Under the pieces are notes generated by a model, which searched no databases, was not told where the DNA came from, and saw nothing but the letters and a program-made list of their open reading frames with translations. Shown one piece after another: positions 19,004 to 26,702 of a stretch of 64,000 bases of DNA; the stretch's first letter is position 1; every line of letters begins with the position of its first letter. Source of the stretch: an uncultured Sutterella sp. Lineage in GTDB: Bacteria; Pseudomonadota; Gammaproteobacteria; Burkholderiales; Burkholderiaceae_F. The translations under genes were made by a program, and so were the position numbers. The stretch is taken from assembly GCA_900767875.1 (NCBI GenBank), contig CAAGAT010000038.1, positions 1 through 64,000 on the forward strand, in the 5' to 3' direction.

Positions 19004-19831
19004 TTACAGGCTGGCCACCGCCTGCGTGCTGCCGTCAGCTATCAGCTCGGCGTCGGAGGCCGCGGAGTTCGGTGAGCGCCGGCGGAATTCTTGCAGGCGG
19101 TAGCTCTTGTCGGTCAGCTTGACAATGTGGCAAAGGTGCACGAAACGGTCGGCCGCAGCGCGCATGCACGTGGCGTCTGCGCTCAGCGCCGGTAGCCACT
19201 CCTGCAGCGGGCGGTTGGATGTGATCAGCGTGCTGCACTTGCAGTAGCGTCCGTTGATGAGCGAATAGAACAGCATGGCGTCGCCCGGGTGCGGGTCCGT
19301 GGTGTAGCCGATGTCGTCAATGATCAAAAACTTCACCTGAGCCAGATTCTTGAGCTTGTCTTCAAGCTCGCCGCTTTGGTTCCACATGCGCATGCTCTTG
19401 AAAAGCGTGTTTGCCTCGATAAACAGAGTCCTGTAACCTTTGGCCACGGCCCGCTTGCCCAAGGCGATCGCCAAATGGGTTTTCCCAAGCCCCGAGGCAC
19501 CTTTGAAAAGGACGTTTTCATGCCGTTCGATCCAGTCACAGCTTGACAACTCTGCTACAAGTTTGGCGCTGTATGAATCGATGTTTGAAAAATCGAAGTT
19601 TTCCAACGTCGCCGCCGTCGGAAAGCGGGCCATCTTCAGCTGCATTTCCTGGCGCTGTGTCTGGCGCCGACGCCAGGCTGATCCCAGCACGAGCTGAAGT
19701 GCGCTCATTGGAGCCATCTGCCTTTGCTCGCATCCGACCAGGATTTCGCTGATGTCGGGCAGCAGCGAAGCCAGTCTGAGGCCTTTGACGCTCTCGCTGA
19801 CAGACGGATAGTTTTCCGGTTGGTAGTCCAT
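19004..19831 (-). CDS. istB: IstB-like transposition ATPase
   Basis: About 275 residues from ATG 19831. It is an AAA+ helper of IS21 transposition, with Walker A GASGLGKTHLA, Walker B FLIIDDIGY and the sensor region TLITSNRPLQEW. The C-terminus is slightly longer than in many IstB proteins. It starts 50 bases downstream of the istA stop. Confidence 0.93.
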   Translation of the reverse strand: MDYQPENYPSVSESVKGLRLASLLPDISEILVGCEQRQMAPMSALQLVLGSAWRRRQTQRQEMQLKMARFPTAATLENFDFSNIDSYSAKLVAELSSCDWIERHENVLFKGASGLGKTHLAIALGKRAVAKGYRTLFIEANTLFKSMRMWNQSGELEDKLKNLAQVKFLIIDDIGYTTDPHPGDAMLFYSLINGRYCKCSTLITSNRPLQEWLPALSADATCMRAAADRFVHLCHIVKLTDKSYRLQEFRRRSPNSAASDAELIADGSTQAVASL

Positions 19832-19880
19832 GAGGTTTCTCCTCTGTTTTGCCCCGCTATCAAGTGCCCGGGGGCGTGGG

Positions 19881-21137
19881 CTATCCAATGATTTCGTCAT
19901 ATTCGTTAAGGCTGTGTTCGTGCGTGTACACCGTTTTGCCGATCGCTTTGACGGCCGCCTGATCACGCTGGTACTCGGACATGTTCGCCGGGCTGATCTG
20001 CGCCTGTACCGCATCGCCCGTCTTAGACATCACCAACACCTCGCCGTTGGCCCGCAGTGAGACGTAGTGCAGTTGGTCGGCGTGCCCGATGCCAAGCTCG
20101 ATCGCCGTGCCGTACACGTTGATCGTCCCCTGTTTGTTGGCGACGGCCGTCCAGGTTGTGATGTCGAAGGTGCTTCTCAGGCCCGTGGGAAAATGCAGGA
20201 AGCTTTTTTCCTCCTCGTAGAGATCCTCGACGGTGCGCTTTTCATTGTCGGACACGGGAATCAACCGCTTGTCGGCCACTTCTTTGATCCATTTGTCCAA
20301 AGCCAGCTGCAGATCGTGCCGATCCTTGATTCGGTCTTCGTCGACGGCGCAGTCGGCCAATCCGTTTTCCTGCAGAAATCTGCCGAAACGCTCAACGCGC
20401 CCTTTGGTGGCGGCACGACGCGGTATGCAGGCCCGCGGCCTGACGCGAAGCGGCTCGCACAGCCAGATAAACGCCTTGTGAAAGCGGACTGTAGACGTGC
20501 CGTCTTTTTTGCGGGCATGCTCCGTCACCAAGCAGCGGTCGTTGTCGCACAGGATCTCACGAGGCACGCCGTAGCGGCTCATGCAGTCGGCGATGGACAT
20601 GAGCCATGACGTCTGCGTCATGTCGGAACAGACACGGATGTAGGATTTTCTGGACCACGAGTAGACCGCCTCGAAGATGTACACGGTTTCCTTGCGCGGC
20701 TTGCCGGCGAATTGGAAGCTGGCTTTGACAAAGTCGATCTACAGCTGAGCACCCGGCTCGGTTGTGAATTCGAACGTCGGGTTGTGCGGCCCGTTGACAA
20801 GCTGAGGGTAGCGGGCTGAGAAGAAGCGCCGCACGGAGCGATCCGAGACCGTAAAGCCCTCGGGCAGACCGTACTCTGTCGGCTTGTTCTGCAGACGGCG
20901 GCAGATGACCCGGCTGTTTCCTCCGGTCTTGGTGAACAGATTCTTAATCTTTTCCTGCTCGGCGCTGTCGAGCTTGAAGGCGCGCGTCTTGGCCTGCGTC
21001 TTTATCCCGTGATTGATGTCGCGCAGGTAGTTGCGCACTGTGTTGCGGGAAATGTCGAGTTGGTTGCTGATGGCGCGGATCGTTTCGCCCTGACGGTGCA
21101 GTCGTCGAATTTTCTGGGCCTTTTCTGAGTTAAGCAT
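19881..21137 (-). pseudogene. istA: IstA-like transposase interrupted by an in-frame amber codon
   Basis: Two open frames, 20739-21137 and 19881-20684, lie in the same frame and are separated by a single TAG at 20739-20741. The N-terminal part has the helix-turn-helix (GETIRAISNQLDISRNTVRNY). The stop falls at TEPGAQL-stop-IDFVKA, one residue before the first catalytic Asp region. A single C-to-T change from CAG explains it. Without suppression the catalytic core is lost; the full frame would have 418 residues. Confidence 0.88.
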
Positions 21138-21439
21138 GTGGTCTTCCGGCCGTTTGAGGAGGGTGGGTCTGTTACAGCGTCCGCCCAGGGTGGACGTACG
21201 CGGACGCCACAGAGATTAAATGAGCCCTGAAGGAGGGCGCAAGGGAGAAAACGACGACCGTAGAATAGGGTTATTTCACGTTTTTTCAGGCTCTGATGAG
21301 GGAATCCGTGCCGCAAAATCAGAGCTGAGGAAAGAGGTCTTCCGGCGGCTCCTAGCGTCCTCAAAAAACAGGAAATCCTCACTGTGGGTGGGTCAGTTTC
21401 TGGCGTCCCAAACTGGGTCAATTTAGGTGTCCCCCAACA

Positions 21440-21518
21440 CCAGATTCCCATAGTACCCCCAGGGTGGTTGGTCGGAGCCGAGTGGAAGAGGTCGTGGATT
21501 GAAGGGAATGTAAGACAT
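21440..21518 (-). pseudogene. fic gene, 5' fragment
   Basis: ATG 21518 begins 26 codons that end exactly at the target duplication. They join in frame to the residues EHGAIASISRLDG on the other side of the IS. This fragment shows that the start of the frame at 18166 is derived from the IS and is not native. Confidence 0.8.
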
Positions 21519-21871
21519 TTATAAACTATCCGCTCATTTAGTTGGTGTACCACACTATACACAAACTGGAGGCGCCTTCTGGTTTGCTTATGTGTCTTAT
21601 CACAATTATTTGGCGCTATCAGTTCTGGTTTGTGGGGTCAGGCAGTCTGTCGTTCAGTCACTGTCTCTTGCCCGAAAAATCACGAATCTCTAATGCGCGC
21701 TTTTGAGGCGATCGCCATGAAGCCGGACTTCATCTCGCAGTAAGCAATTGCCAGCATTTACCGGCAGGCGACTGAGTTTTCTCGGCCGCCTCTGCTACAG
21801 GCAGACGCCCCGTGCTCAGGCGCGAACGGGGTACGTGTGGTGAGGTTCCAGCAGTTCCGCTCAAACCTTTC
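21519..21871. other. Intergenic stretch upstream of fic
   Basis: 353 bases without a credible gene. It presumably carries the fic promoter; an AT-rich segment with TATAAA lies at about 21519-21523 on the minus strand. Short frames on either strand here have no ribosome site and no recognisable product. Confidence 0.5.
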
Positions 21872-22525
21872 TCAAGCGATCTTTGCCTTGAGCGCCGTGA
21901 TCCTCTCGTCGACGACGGCAAGGAACGCCTTGCACTGCGCAAGCGCGTCCGAGAGTTCCGCCTCGGTCGGCTCGTAGCGCACGAGGAAGAATCGAGCCTT
22001 AGCCCACGGGCCGACGATGCGCGGGTCGTAGCTCACGAAATCGACCCATCTGCGGCCCGTGCAAAGAAGCTGCACGAGCATCTGCGGCTTGTACTCTTCT
22101 GGAACAACGCCTTCAGCCACGCGGGCAAGGTGCTTTTGCGAGGAGTACGGGCACTTGATCTCGAGCAGGCCATCAGCACCGACAAGCCCGTCCGGGGACG
22201 CGCCGAAGTAGCTCACCGACGGGTGCGGGATGAAGCCGACGAGGTCAACGAGATCGCCTGTGCGCTCCTCGTACACCTCACGCGCCTCGTCCTCATGGTC
22301 AACACCCCATTGCATTGCGGCCGTGGTGCCGATGCCTTCGCACTGCCCCGTCACGCGCTCACAGATGAGGGTTTCGATCAAGGTCTCATAGGCCGCCGTG
22401 GGCTTGCCGTCCTTGCGGCGGTTGAGCACGGCCGCGGCGCGGGATGCCGTCAGGCAACCGCACCGATCGTGGAACCACTCGGCTGTGCGCTGTAGCGGGT
22501 TACCCGCAACTTCGACTTCGGTCAT
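21872..22525 (-). CDS. YqaJ-type phage exonuclease
   Basis: The 217-residue protein is a lambda-exonuclease-like recombinase. Visible core motifs are RTAEWFHDRCGCLTAS near the start, GVDHEDEAREVYEERTG (acidic), FGASPDGLVG and LEIKCPYSS, whose D, E and K residues bind metal. It resects double-stranded ends for the adjacent ERF annealing protein, whose gene overlaps it by one base. Confidence 0.9.
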   Translation of the reverse strand: MTEVEVAGNPLQRTAEWFHDRCGCLTASRAAAVLNRRKDGKPTAAYETLIETLICERVTGQCEGIGTTAAMQWGVDHEDEAREVYEERTGDLVDLVGFIPHPSVSYFGASPDGLVGADGLLEIKCPYSSQKHLARVAEGVVPEEYKPQMLVQLLCTGRRWVDFVSYDPRIVGPWAKARFFLVRYEPTEAELSDALAQCKAFLAVVDERITALKAKIA

Positions 22526-23130
22526 TACTCAGCCCCCTTATCGGCCTCGGTAGCCATTCGCTTCAGCTGGTCGTGCCACCCGCTCGTGGTGAGAGCGCGG
22601 CGCGCGTCACTGCCGAGACCCTTCCAGAAGGCCGTATAGCCCTGCATGCCGCAGGACGCTGCGTGCTTTGCAGAGTCGACAAGTTCTTGCGTCAGTGCCT
22701 GCTCGGCCTCCTGCCTGCGGCCTGCGCCGGCGCCGTCATCATCGTCGTCAGCGGCAATGCCAAGGAAACTCGCAAGAGAGTATCGGCAGGCGTATGTGCG
22801 CGCGCTGCCCATGGCCTGAGCGGCGTTGCCGCCCTTTACCGCCGTGATCGGCATGAAAAGTTTGCCGCTCGTCAGAGTCTCGCCCTTGTGACAGAGCAGG
22901 GTCTCGACCGTCAGGCCGCCGTCTGCCGCTTCAACCTTCTGGCACAGAAAAATCCCGTGGCGGTTGAGAGCAGGTCGCGTGGCCGTGAGGATTTCATCAA
23001 GCGTGGCGTACTTGCCGTAGTTCGCCTTGCCGTTCTTCCGGACGGGGCCGAACTCTGACTGCGCAGCGGCAAGCGCGTCAAAGATGGTGGGGGCCGCATT
23101 TGCCTCGGCGGCGGGGGTGGTTTCTGTCAT
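22525..23130 (-). CDS. ERF-family single-strand annealing protein
   Basis: The 201-residue protein has the ERF core (GKANYGKYATLDEILTATRP, then GIFLCQKVE, KGGNAAQAMGSARTYACRYSL, FLGIAADDDDDG). It anneals single strands made by the YqaJ exonuclease for phage recombination. The Asp-rich linker after the core is typical, and the C-terminus is variable. Confidence 0.9.
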   Translation of the reverse strand: MTETTPAAEANAAPTIFDALAAAQSEFGPVRKNGKANYGKYATLDEILTATRPALNRHGIFLCQKVEAADGGLTVETLLCHKGETLTSGKLFMPITAVKGGNAAQAMGSARTYACRYSLASFLGIAADDDDDGAGAGRRQEAEQALTQELVDSAKHAASCGMQGYTAFWKGLGSDARRALTTSGWHDQLKRMATEADKGAE

Positions 23131-23139
23131 GTCTGTTCC

Positions 23140-23337
23140 TTAAAGCAATGGGAGAATTTCGGATGCTGCGGCAGCGAGGACCGCGGCGAAGATGACGAGC
23201 GTGATTAGGACTGGGCTCCAGTGCTTCACGTGCGCCCAACGCGCTTCTCTCTGGCCGATCTTCTTGCGCAGTTCCCTGTTGCGTAGCCACTGCGCCATTG
23301 CGGGGTCTGTGTCGAACAGGTCGTCAAGGTCTCTCAT
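23140..23337 (-). CDS. Small membrane protein (65 aa)
   Basis: A charged, helical N-terminus (MRDLDDLFDTDPAMAQWLRN) is followed by one C-terminal membrane helix (VLITLVIFAAVLAAAASEIL). It overlaps the upstream gene by 4 bases in the leftward operon. The function is unknown. Confidence 0.65.
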   Translation of the reverse strand: MRDLDDLFDTDPAMAQWLRNRELRKKIGQREARWAHVKHWSPVLITLVIFAAVLAAAASEILPLL

Positions 23338-23543
23338 TTTCCGCAGTCCTCGGGAAAAAGTTCTTGGTAGAGCTCGAGGACGGCGTCACGCTTTTGCACG
23401 AGCGCGTCATCGAGCTTGACGAGCTCTTCTTTCGCCTTTTCTTTCTGGCCTTTCTCGACGAGAGAGACGGCTTTCTTCAGAGCGGCCTTTTCGCCCATTG
23501 CCCACCTGCACCTGAGGAGCAGGACTCCAAGTCGCGTGTTCAT
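23334..23543 (-). CDS. Small charged helical protein (69 aa)
   Basis: ATG 23543 follows an AGGAG that overlaps the preceding stop codon, so translation is coupled. The product is mostly amphipathic helix (KKAVSLVEKGQKEKAKEELV). No domain was recognised. Confidence 0.65.
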   Translation of the reverse strand: MNTRLGVLLLRCRWAMGEKAALKKAVSLVEKGQKEKAKEELVKLDDALVQKRDAVLELYQELFPEDCGK

Positions 23544-23552
23544 ATGTGTCTC

Positions 23553-23678
23553 CTAGTAGCCGGGCATTTGCATGAGCACAGCCAGCATCCAAAGAAAAAC
23601 CGCCACGAAAGCGGCGGTTGTGAGTGGCGTGTCGCCGTGACGGTCTGGCGTTTTGAGCCAGTCAAGCAGCTTTCTCAT
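23553..23678 (-). CDS. Small membrane protein (41 aa)
   Basis: ATG 23678 starts a 41-residue frame with a basic amphipathic N-terminus (MRKLLDWLKTPDRHGD) and one membrane helix (TTAAFVAVFLWMLAVLM). Its start overlaps the end of the upstream gene by 4 bases, and its stop overlaps the ribosome site of the downstream gene, a tight operon arrangement that supports it. Confidence 0.65.
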   Translation of the reverse strand: MRKLLDWLKTPDRHGDTPLTTAAFVAVFLWMLAVLMQMPGY

Positions 23679-24046
23679 GGCTTTGCCTCCTTCACAGCGA
23701 GCACGAACTTGGTGAGGTACTTCACCAGCTCCTCGGCGTCGTAGCGTGATGCACTGATGTTCACGTAGGCGACACCGTTGTCGACTGTCAGCCCGCCGTA
23801 GAAGCTCCAGTTGATCGGCGTATAAGACAGATCAGCCTTTACGCCTCGCGGATCAAGCTCGCGCCGGATTTCCAAGATGCTGTCCTCAACGCGATCGAGC
23901 GGGATGCCCATGACGGCCGCGTACATGCCGCCGTGGCGCTGAAAGCACGCCTCAACCGTCGAGCCGTCGAGGGTGCGAAGATAAAACCGAGGCTCGCCGT
24001 CGATAAAAAGCGGCGTCTCTTCCCAATCGACAACAACTTTTTTCAT
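23675..24046 (-). CDS. Hypothetical prophage protein (123 aa)
   Basis: ATG 24046 has a strong AGGAGG ribosome site. The product is a mixed alpha/beta soluble protein (FYLRTLDGSTVEACFQRHGG; VNISASRYDAEELVKYL). No known family was recognised. It lies between an acidic protein gene and a tiny membrane protein gene. Confidence 0.65.
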   Translation of the reverse strand: MKKVVVDWEETPLFIDGEPRFYLRTLDGSTVEACFQRHGGMYAAVMGIPLDRVEDSILEIRRELDPRGVKADLSYTPINWSFYGGLTVDNGVAYVNISASRYDAEELVKYLTKFVLAVKEAKP

Positions 24047-24047
24047 C

Positions 24048-24329
24048 TCAAGCCTCCTTTGCCTTGCGGCGCGCCTTTTCAATCAGCGGCCAGTCGGTCT
24101 CGAAAAAGTCTTCCCCGACGCGCCATGTGTCGTCGTCGCCGACTTTGGCGTCGCGGCACACGCTCTCGATGAGCTCGTAGGCCTGATCTTCGTCGAGGCT
24201 GTCGAACGCGCCGTCTTCGATCAGGTCTGCGATGCGGCCCTCCGCTATCTCGCGGCACTCGGCCAGCTCGCGCGATGAGCGTCTGTCTTCTGGCGGCTCG
24301 CGCCACCATGCCGGCTCAACGTAGTTCAT
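24048..24329 (-). CDS. Acidic hypothetical protein (93 aa)
   Basis: This strongly acidic, helical product (RELAECREIAEGRIADLIED) has a pattern reminiscent of small phage inhibitors or DNA-mimic proteins, but that is only a resemblance in charge. It is the first gene after the terminator at 24381-24402 in the leftward direction. Confidence 0.6.
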   Translation of the reverse strand: MNYVEPAWWREPPEDRRSSRELAECREIAEGRIADLIEDGAFDSLDEDQAYELIESVCRDAKVGDDDTWRVGEDFFETDWPLIEKARRKAKEA

Positions 24330-24380
24330 GACTGCTCCCAGAAAAAAGAAAAGCCCCTGATTTCTCAGGAGCCGGATACG

Positions 24381-24402
24381 AAAAAGCCGCCCGGAGGCGG
24401 CT
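24381..24402 (-). terminator. Terminator downstream of the HicA-like gene
   Basis: AGCCGCC and GGCGGCT form a 7-bp stem with a CGGA loop, and the A-run on the plus strand becomes a T-run for leftward transcripts. The sequence is nearly identical to the hairpin at 15641-15662. Confidence 0.65.
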
Positions 24403-24590
24403 CTGAATACATCATGTTGAGGTGTTGTTACAATTAATTACAATTGAGCGATTGTAACATGCTGTTTTTACAGGATTTTTTCTAAAACTGTGCCATTTGC
24501 CAGTTTTTCCAATGCACAATATCTAGTTATTCCAATGCTCTACCCGAAAAGCCCGCGCTATGCGGGCTTGTGGAATTTCGTGCGCGCAGC

Positions 24591-24779
24591 TCAAATTTTC
24601 TCGTTGATGCCGAGCTGCTTGAGCACCTTGTTCGCCGTCACTCTGGATGTCACCCCGCGATCAACCGTGGTTTGCTTGTCGCCAATGCGCCAGATTTCGT
24701 GATCGCCTTTTCCTTTCCGGACAAGATAAGCGCCGTACCGAGAAAAGATCTCCATGAGTATCTTGTAGTATCCCTTCAT
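24591..24779 (-). CDS. HicA-like mRNA interferase toxin
   Basis: The 62-residue protein has a double-stranded-RNA-binding-like fold: MKGYYKILMEIFSRYGAYLV, then the catalytic His in KGKGDHEIWRIG and the C-terminal TANKVLKQLGI. This is the HicA subtype paired with DUF1902-type HicB proteins. The start lies one base after the stop of the HicB-like gene, so the pair is coupled with the antitoxin first. Confidence 0.8.
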   Translation of the reverse strand: MKGYYKILMEIFSRYGAYLVRKGKGDHEIWRIGDKQTTVDRGVTSRVTANKVLKQLGINEKI

Positions 24780-24780
24780 G

Positions 24781-25158
24781 TCACGGAAGCGACGGAACAA
24801 GTCTCATTGAGGGGTGCACGTGGCTCACGGCGTTGCTGTTTTTGAACGTCTCTTCCATGGCCATGGCTACGCAGTCCTGAAGCTTCCGATTAAGCTCTTC
24901 AAAGGACGCGCCTTCGGTGACGATCCCAAGAACCGGCAGGAAGTCGTTGCACTCGGCGACGAGGCATTTGGCCTCGTCGTCATAGACAACATACGCCCTA
25001 ACCTTCAGAGGGAGGCCAAGTTTTGCCGCAAACTTCCAGCCTGGGAATCCAACGCGATAGGAAAACATTGAAAATCCTTTTCCGCTGCAATCGATGAGTA
25101 CGACACCGGCGATGAATGCCGCAAGTATTGTCAGTGCGAAGAGTGTCCACGTGGTCAT
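24781..25158 (-). CDS. HicB-like (DUF1902-type) antitoxin with an N-terminal membrane helix
   Basis: The 125-residue protein has a HicB-like core (LKVRAYVVYDDEAKCLVAEC, then LGIVTEGASFEELNRKLQDC). Residues 4-24 form a hydrophobic helix (WTLFALTILAAFIAGVVLI). ATG 25158 overlaps the TAA of the upstream mini-gene, which argues for its use. An internal ATG at 25068 has its own AAAGGA site and would give a soluble 95-residue form. A membrane-tethered antitoxin, or two forms from one gene, would be unusual. Confidence 0.7.
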   Translation of the reverse strand: MTTWTLFALTILAAFIAGVVLIDCSGKGFSMFSYRVGFPGWKFAAKLGLPLKVRAYVVYDDEAKCLVAECNDFLPVLGIVTEGASFEELNRKLQDCVAMAMEETFKNSNAVSHVHPSMRLVPSLP

Positions 25159-25250
25159 TAGTGCTTGTGTTTTGGCAGGCGAAGCGCGAGGGCAAAGGCA
25201 AACACCGCGCCGACTGCGCCGACGAGTCCGAATAGTGTCCAGAGGTCCAT
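25158..25250 (-). CDS. Mini membrane protein (30 aa)
   Basis: ATG 25250 is preceded by GGAGAAG. The product is one hydrophobic helix, beginning MDLWTLFGLVGAVGAVF and ending in a basic tail. Its stop overlaps the start of the HicB-like gene (TAATG), so the two are translationally coupled. A further in-frame ATG at 25289 would add 13 residues but has a weaker ribosome site. Confidence 0.6.
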   Translation of the reverse strand: MDLWTLFGLVGAVGAVFAFALALRLPKHKH

Positions 25251-25387
25251 TTGCTTCTCCAAGATGTACGTCAAGGCAAGCATCTTCATTATAGGTTCTC
25301 TGGTCTGCCTTTTGTTACGGTTTGACGCGCGTTGCCACGTGCCCGCTCAGCGAACTTCCAAAAACTCGCCGCCTTCGCGGGAGACAG

Positions 25388-25615
25388 TCAAAGAGATTGC
25401 GCGAAGGTGTAGGCCTGCTCGACGGCGGCCTGATCGTCAGCGCCAATTTGTTCGAGGTACGCGCCGTCGCACAGCGCGTCGAGCACGTCGCCACGATCGG
25501 CGCGCTCGCCGTTCGCCTCGGTGCAACCTTCGACGACATCGATGAGGATGCGCTTGGCTTCGTTAGGCAAGCTCGACTTTTCGATCTTGGCGAAGATTTC
25601 TTTTGCATTCAGCAT
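25388..25615 (-). CDS. Small acidic hypothetical protein (75 aa)
   Basis: The helical, acidic product (MLNAKEIFAKIEKSSLPNEA) has no recognised domain. It has a good AAGGAG site and is preceded by the first of two related hairpin leaders (25629-25673). Confidence 0.6.
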   Translation of the reverse strand: MLNAKEIFAKIEKSSLPNEAKRILIDVVEGCTEANGERADRGDVLDALCDGAYLEQIGADDQAAVEQAYTFAQSL

Positions 25616-25628
25616 GATTTGCTCCTTG

Positions 25629-25673
25629 AAAAACCCACATCAGCCCTCGTCACCAAGGGCTGAAATTGGCCTT
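25629..25673 (-). promoter_or_regulatory. Hairpin leader element, copy A
   Basis: Read leftwards: AAGGCCAATT, a 7-bp stem TCAGCCC/GGGCTGA, then TGTGGGTTTTTCAAGGAG, directly before the ATG at 25615. The same arrangement with a different stem sequence occurs at 26215-26262, which suggests conserved RNA structure. The stem plus T-run could be an attenuator whose tail holds the ribosome site. Confidence 0.5.
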
Positions 25674-25752
25674 CTCCCTCTTCAGGTGCGATCATCAAGG
25701 CGTCAGACCGCCAGTTTGACGTTCGATAAACCACAACCTGAAGAGGGAGAAA

Positions 25753-26082
25753 GTGAACCCGATTACTACACTCACATTTACTGGGGCGGACGGCAGCAAA
25801 TACCGTTTCTCCGTCTATCCGAAAAACATCAGAGTCAACAGCGGCCCGGCCCTGTACTCGTTCCTCAAGAGAACCGACGGGAAGTACTACGTTCTCTACA
25901 TAGGGAAGTCGGAAGACCTCGCGCAACGACTATCGGATCACCATAAATGGGATGAGGCCGGCAGACTCGGATTTGAGTTTCTTGCTATCTGCCGTGGCGT
26001 TCGAGCGGGCGATCTTGAGGCTGCCGAGGCAGCCCTGATTCGCCAGTACCGTCCTCGGTGCAACGAAGTGGTTCCCCGCTGA
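25753..26082 (+). CDS. GIY-YIG-like nuclease
   Basis: The 109-residue protein starts with GTG after a GAGGGAGA site. The GIY-YIG-like core is ALYSFLKRTDGKYYVLYIGK followed by SEDLAQRLSDHH, with a later acidic helix EAAEAALIRQYRP that carries the probable catalytic Glu. It is the only plus-strand gene within the leftward arm, so it may be an independently acquired cargo gene or a small homing-type nuclease. Confidence 0.7.
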   Translation: MNPITTLTFTGADGSKYRFSVYPKNIRVNSGPALYSFLKRTDGKYYVLYIGKSEDLAQRLSDHHKWDEAGRLGFEFLAICRGVRAGDLEAAEAALIRQYRPRCNEVVPR

Positions 26083-26200
26083 CGGGGGAGACAACAGCCC
26101 GATATGCCGTGAACGCTGCGAGGAGCCCGTAGATTTCTGTGAGTTCCTCGAGCGTGTCCGGCGTCACGATCAGCTTTCGGTCGATGATTTCGATTTCCAT
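25985..26200 (-). CDS. Hypothetical protein (71 aa)
   Basis: ATG 26200 has a strong AAAGGAG site and is preceded by hairpin leader copy B. Residues 1-45 look coding (MEIEIIDRKLIVTPDTLEEL). The remaining 3' part overlaps the convergent GIY-YIG gene by 98 bases and is low in complexity, so the frame may have been extended by that insertion. Confidence 0.55.
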   Translation of the reverse strand: MEIEIIDRKLIVTPDTLEELTEIYGLLAAFTAYRAVVSPVSGEPLRCTEDGTGESGLPRQPQDRPLERHGR

Positions 26201-26214
26201 CGTTTTCTCCTTTA

Positions 26215-26262
26215 AAAGACCCACAGATGCGCCCGCCGGAGCAGGCGCATCAATTGGCCTTT
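26215..26262 (-). promoter_or_regulatory. Hairpin leader element, copy B
   Basis: Read leftwards: AAAAGGCCAATT, an 8-bp stem GATGCGCC/GGCGCATC, TGTGGGTCTTTT and AAAGGAG, just before ATG 26200. Flanks and spacing match copy A while the stem bases differ in a compensated way. Confidence 0.5.
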
Positions 26263-26479
26263 TCACAGTCGTCCTGCCGTCGCACCCAGATGGGGTCTGT
26301 TTCACGCTTATGGGCTCAGCGCCCCGGCAGGAGTCCGATCCGCTCCTCGCGTCCCGGTCTGGCTTCCGATTTGCCCCTCGGATGCAACGGGGAAGAACTC
26401 GTTTGTCTTCGGTCTGCCGTTTGTGTTCGCGCACAGCGAGGCATGCCGTACTCAAAGAACAGACCGCAGACAGACGAGC

Positions 26480-26608
26480 TCAGAAGAGGAAGGCGAACCA
26501 GAGGAAGAAGCCGATCATCGTGGCGGCTGCTACGAGCAGCTCGCCCACGGTGTCGCTGTCGATGCGGCGGTTGAGGAATGCGTGAAATTTGGGCAGGATG
26601 TTCTTCAT
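26480..26608 (-). CDS. Small membrane protein (42 aa), first gene of the leftward operon
   Basis: ATG 26608 starts a short basic N-terminus (MKNILPKFHAFLNRRIDSD) followed by one helix (ELLVAAATMIGFFLWFAFLF). It starts within a few bases of the operator at 26615-26629, so it is the first product of the left promoter. Its ribosome site is weak. Confidence 0.55.
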   Translation of the reverse strand: MKNILPKFHAFLNRRIDSDTVGELLVAAATMIGFFLWFAFLF

Positions 26609-26614
26609 ATTTCT

Positions 26615-26629
26615 TCAAGTTCGTCTTGA
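26615..26629. promoter_or_regulatory. Repressor operator OL-1
   Basis: TCAAGTTCGTCTTGA, a 15-bp near-palindrome matching the TCAAGT-N3-ACTTGA consensus at one mismatch. Confidence 0.65.
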
Positions 26630-26669
26630 AAAACCATGAAGCGTAATTTAAGAAAAACTTGAATAAAAA

Positions 26670-26684
26670 TCAAGTCATACTTGA
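26670..26684. promoter_or_regulatory. Repressor operator OL-2
   Basis: TCAAGTCATACTTGA, a perfect 15-bp palindrome around CAT. It is 55 bases from OL-1 and 33 from OL-3 and overlaps likely left-promoter sequence; a TTGACA lies on the minus strand near 26725. Confidence 0.7.
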
Positions 26685-26702
26685 TGAAAATTTTTGACAC
26701 AA

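Larger units (their letters stand above)
18078..21439. mobile_element. IS21-family insertion sequence with a KfrA-like passenger gene
   Basis: The ends are TGTGGGAGGACATC at the left and, inverted, TGTTGGGGGACACC at the right, each followed by a conserved ATTGACCC stretch. A 5-bp duplication CCAGA flanks the element (18073-18077 and 21440-21444). It is 3362 bp long with istA and istB in the usual overlapping order on the minus strand, and a third gene downstream of istB. istA carries a premature amber codon, so the copy is probably unable to move by itself. Confidence 0.92.
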
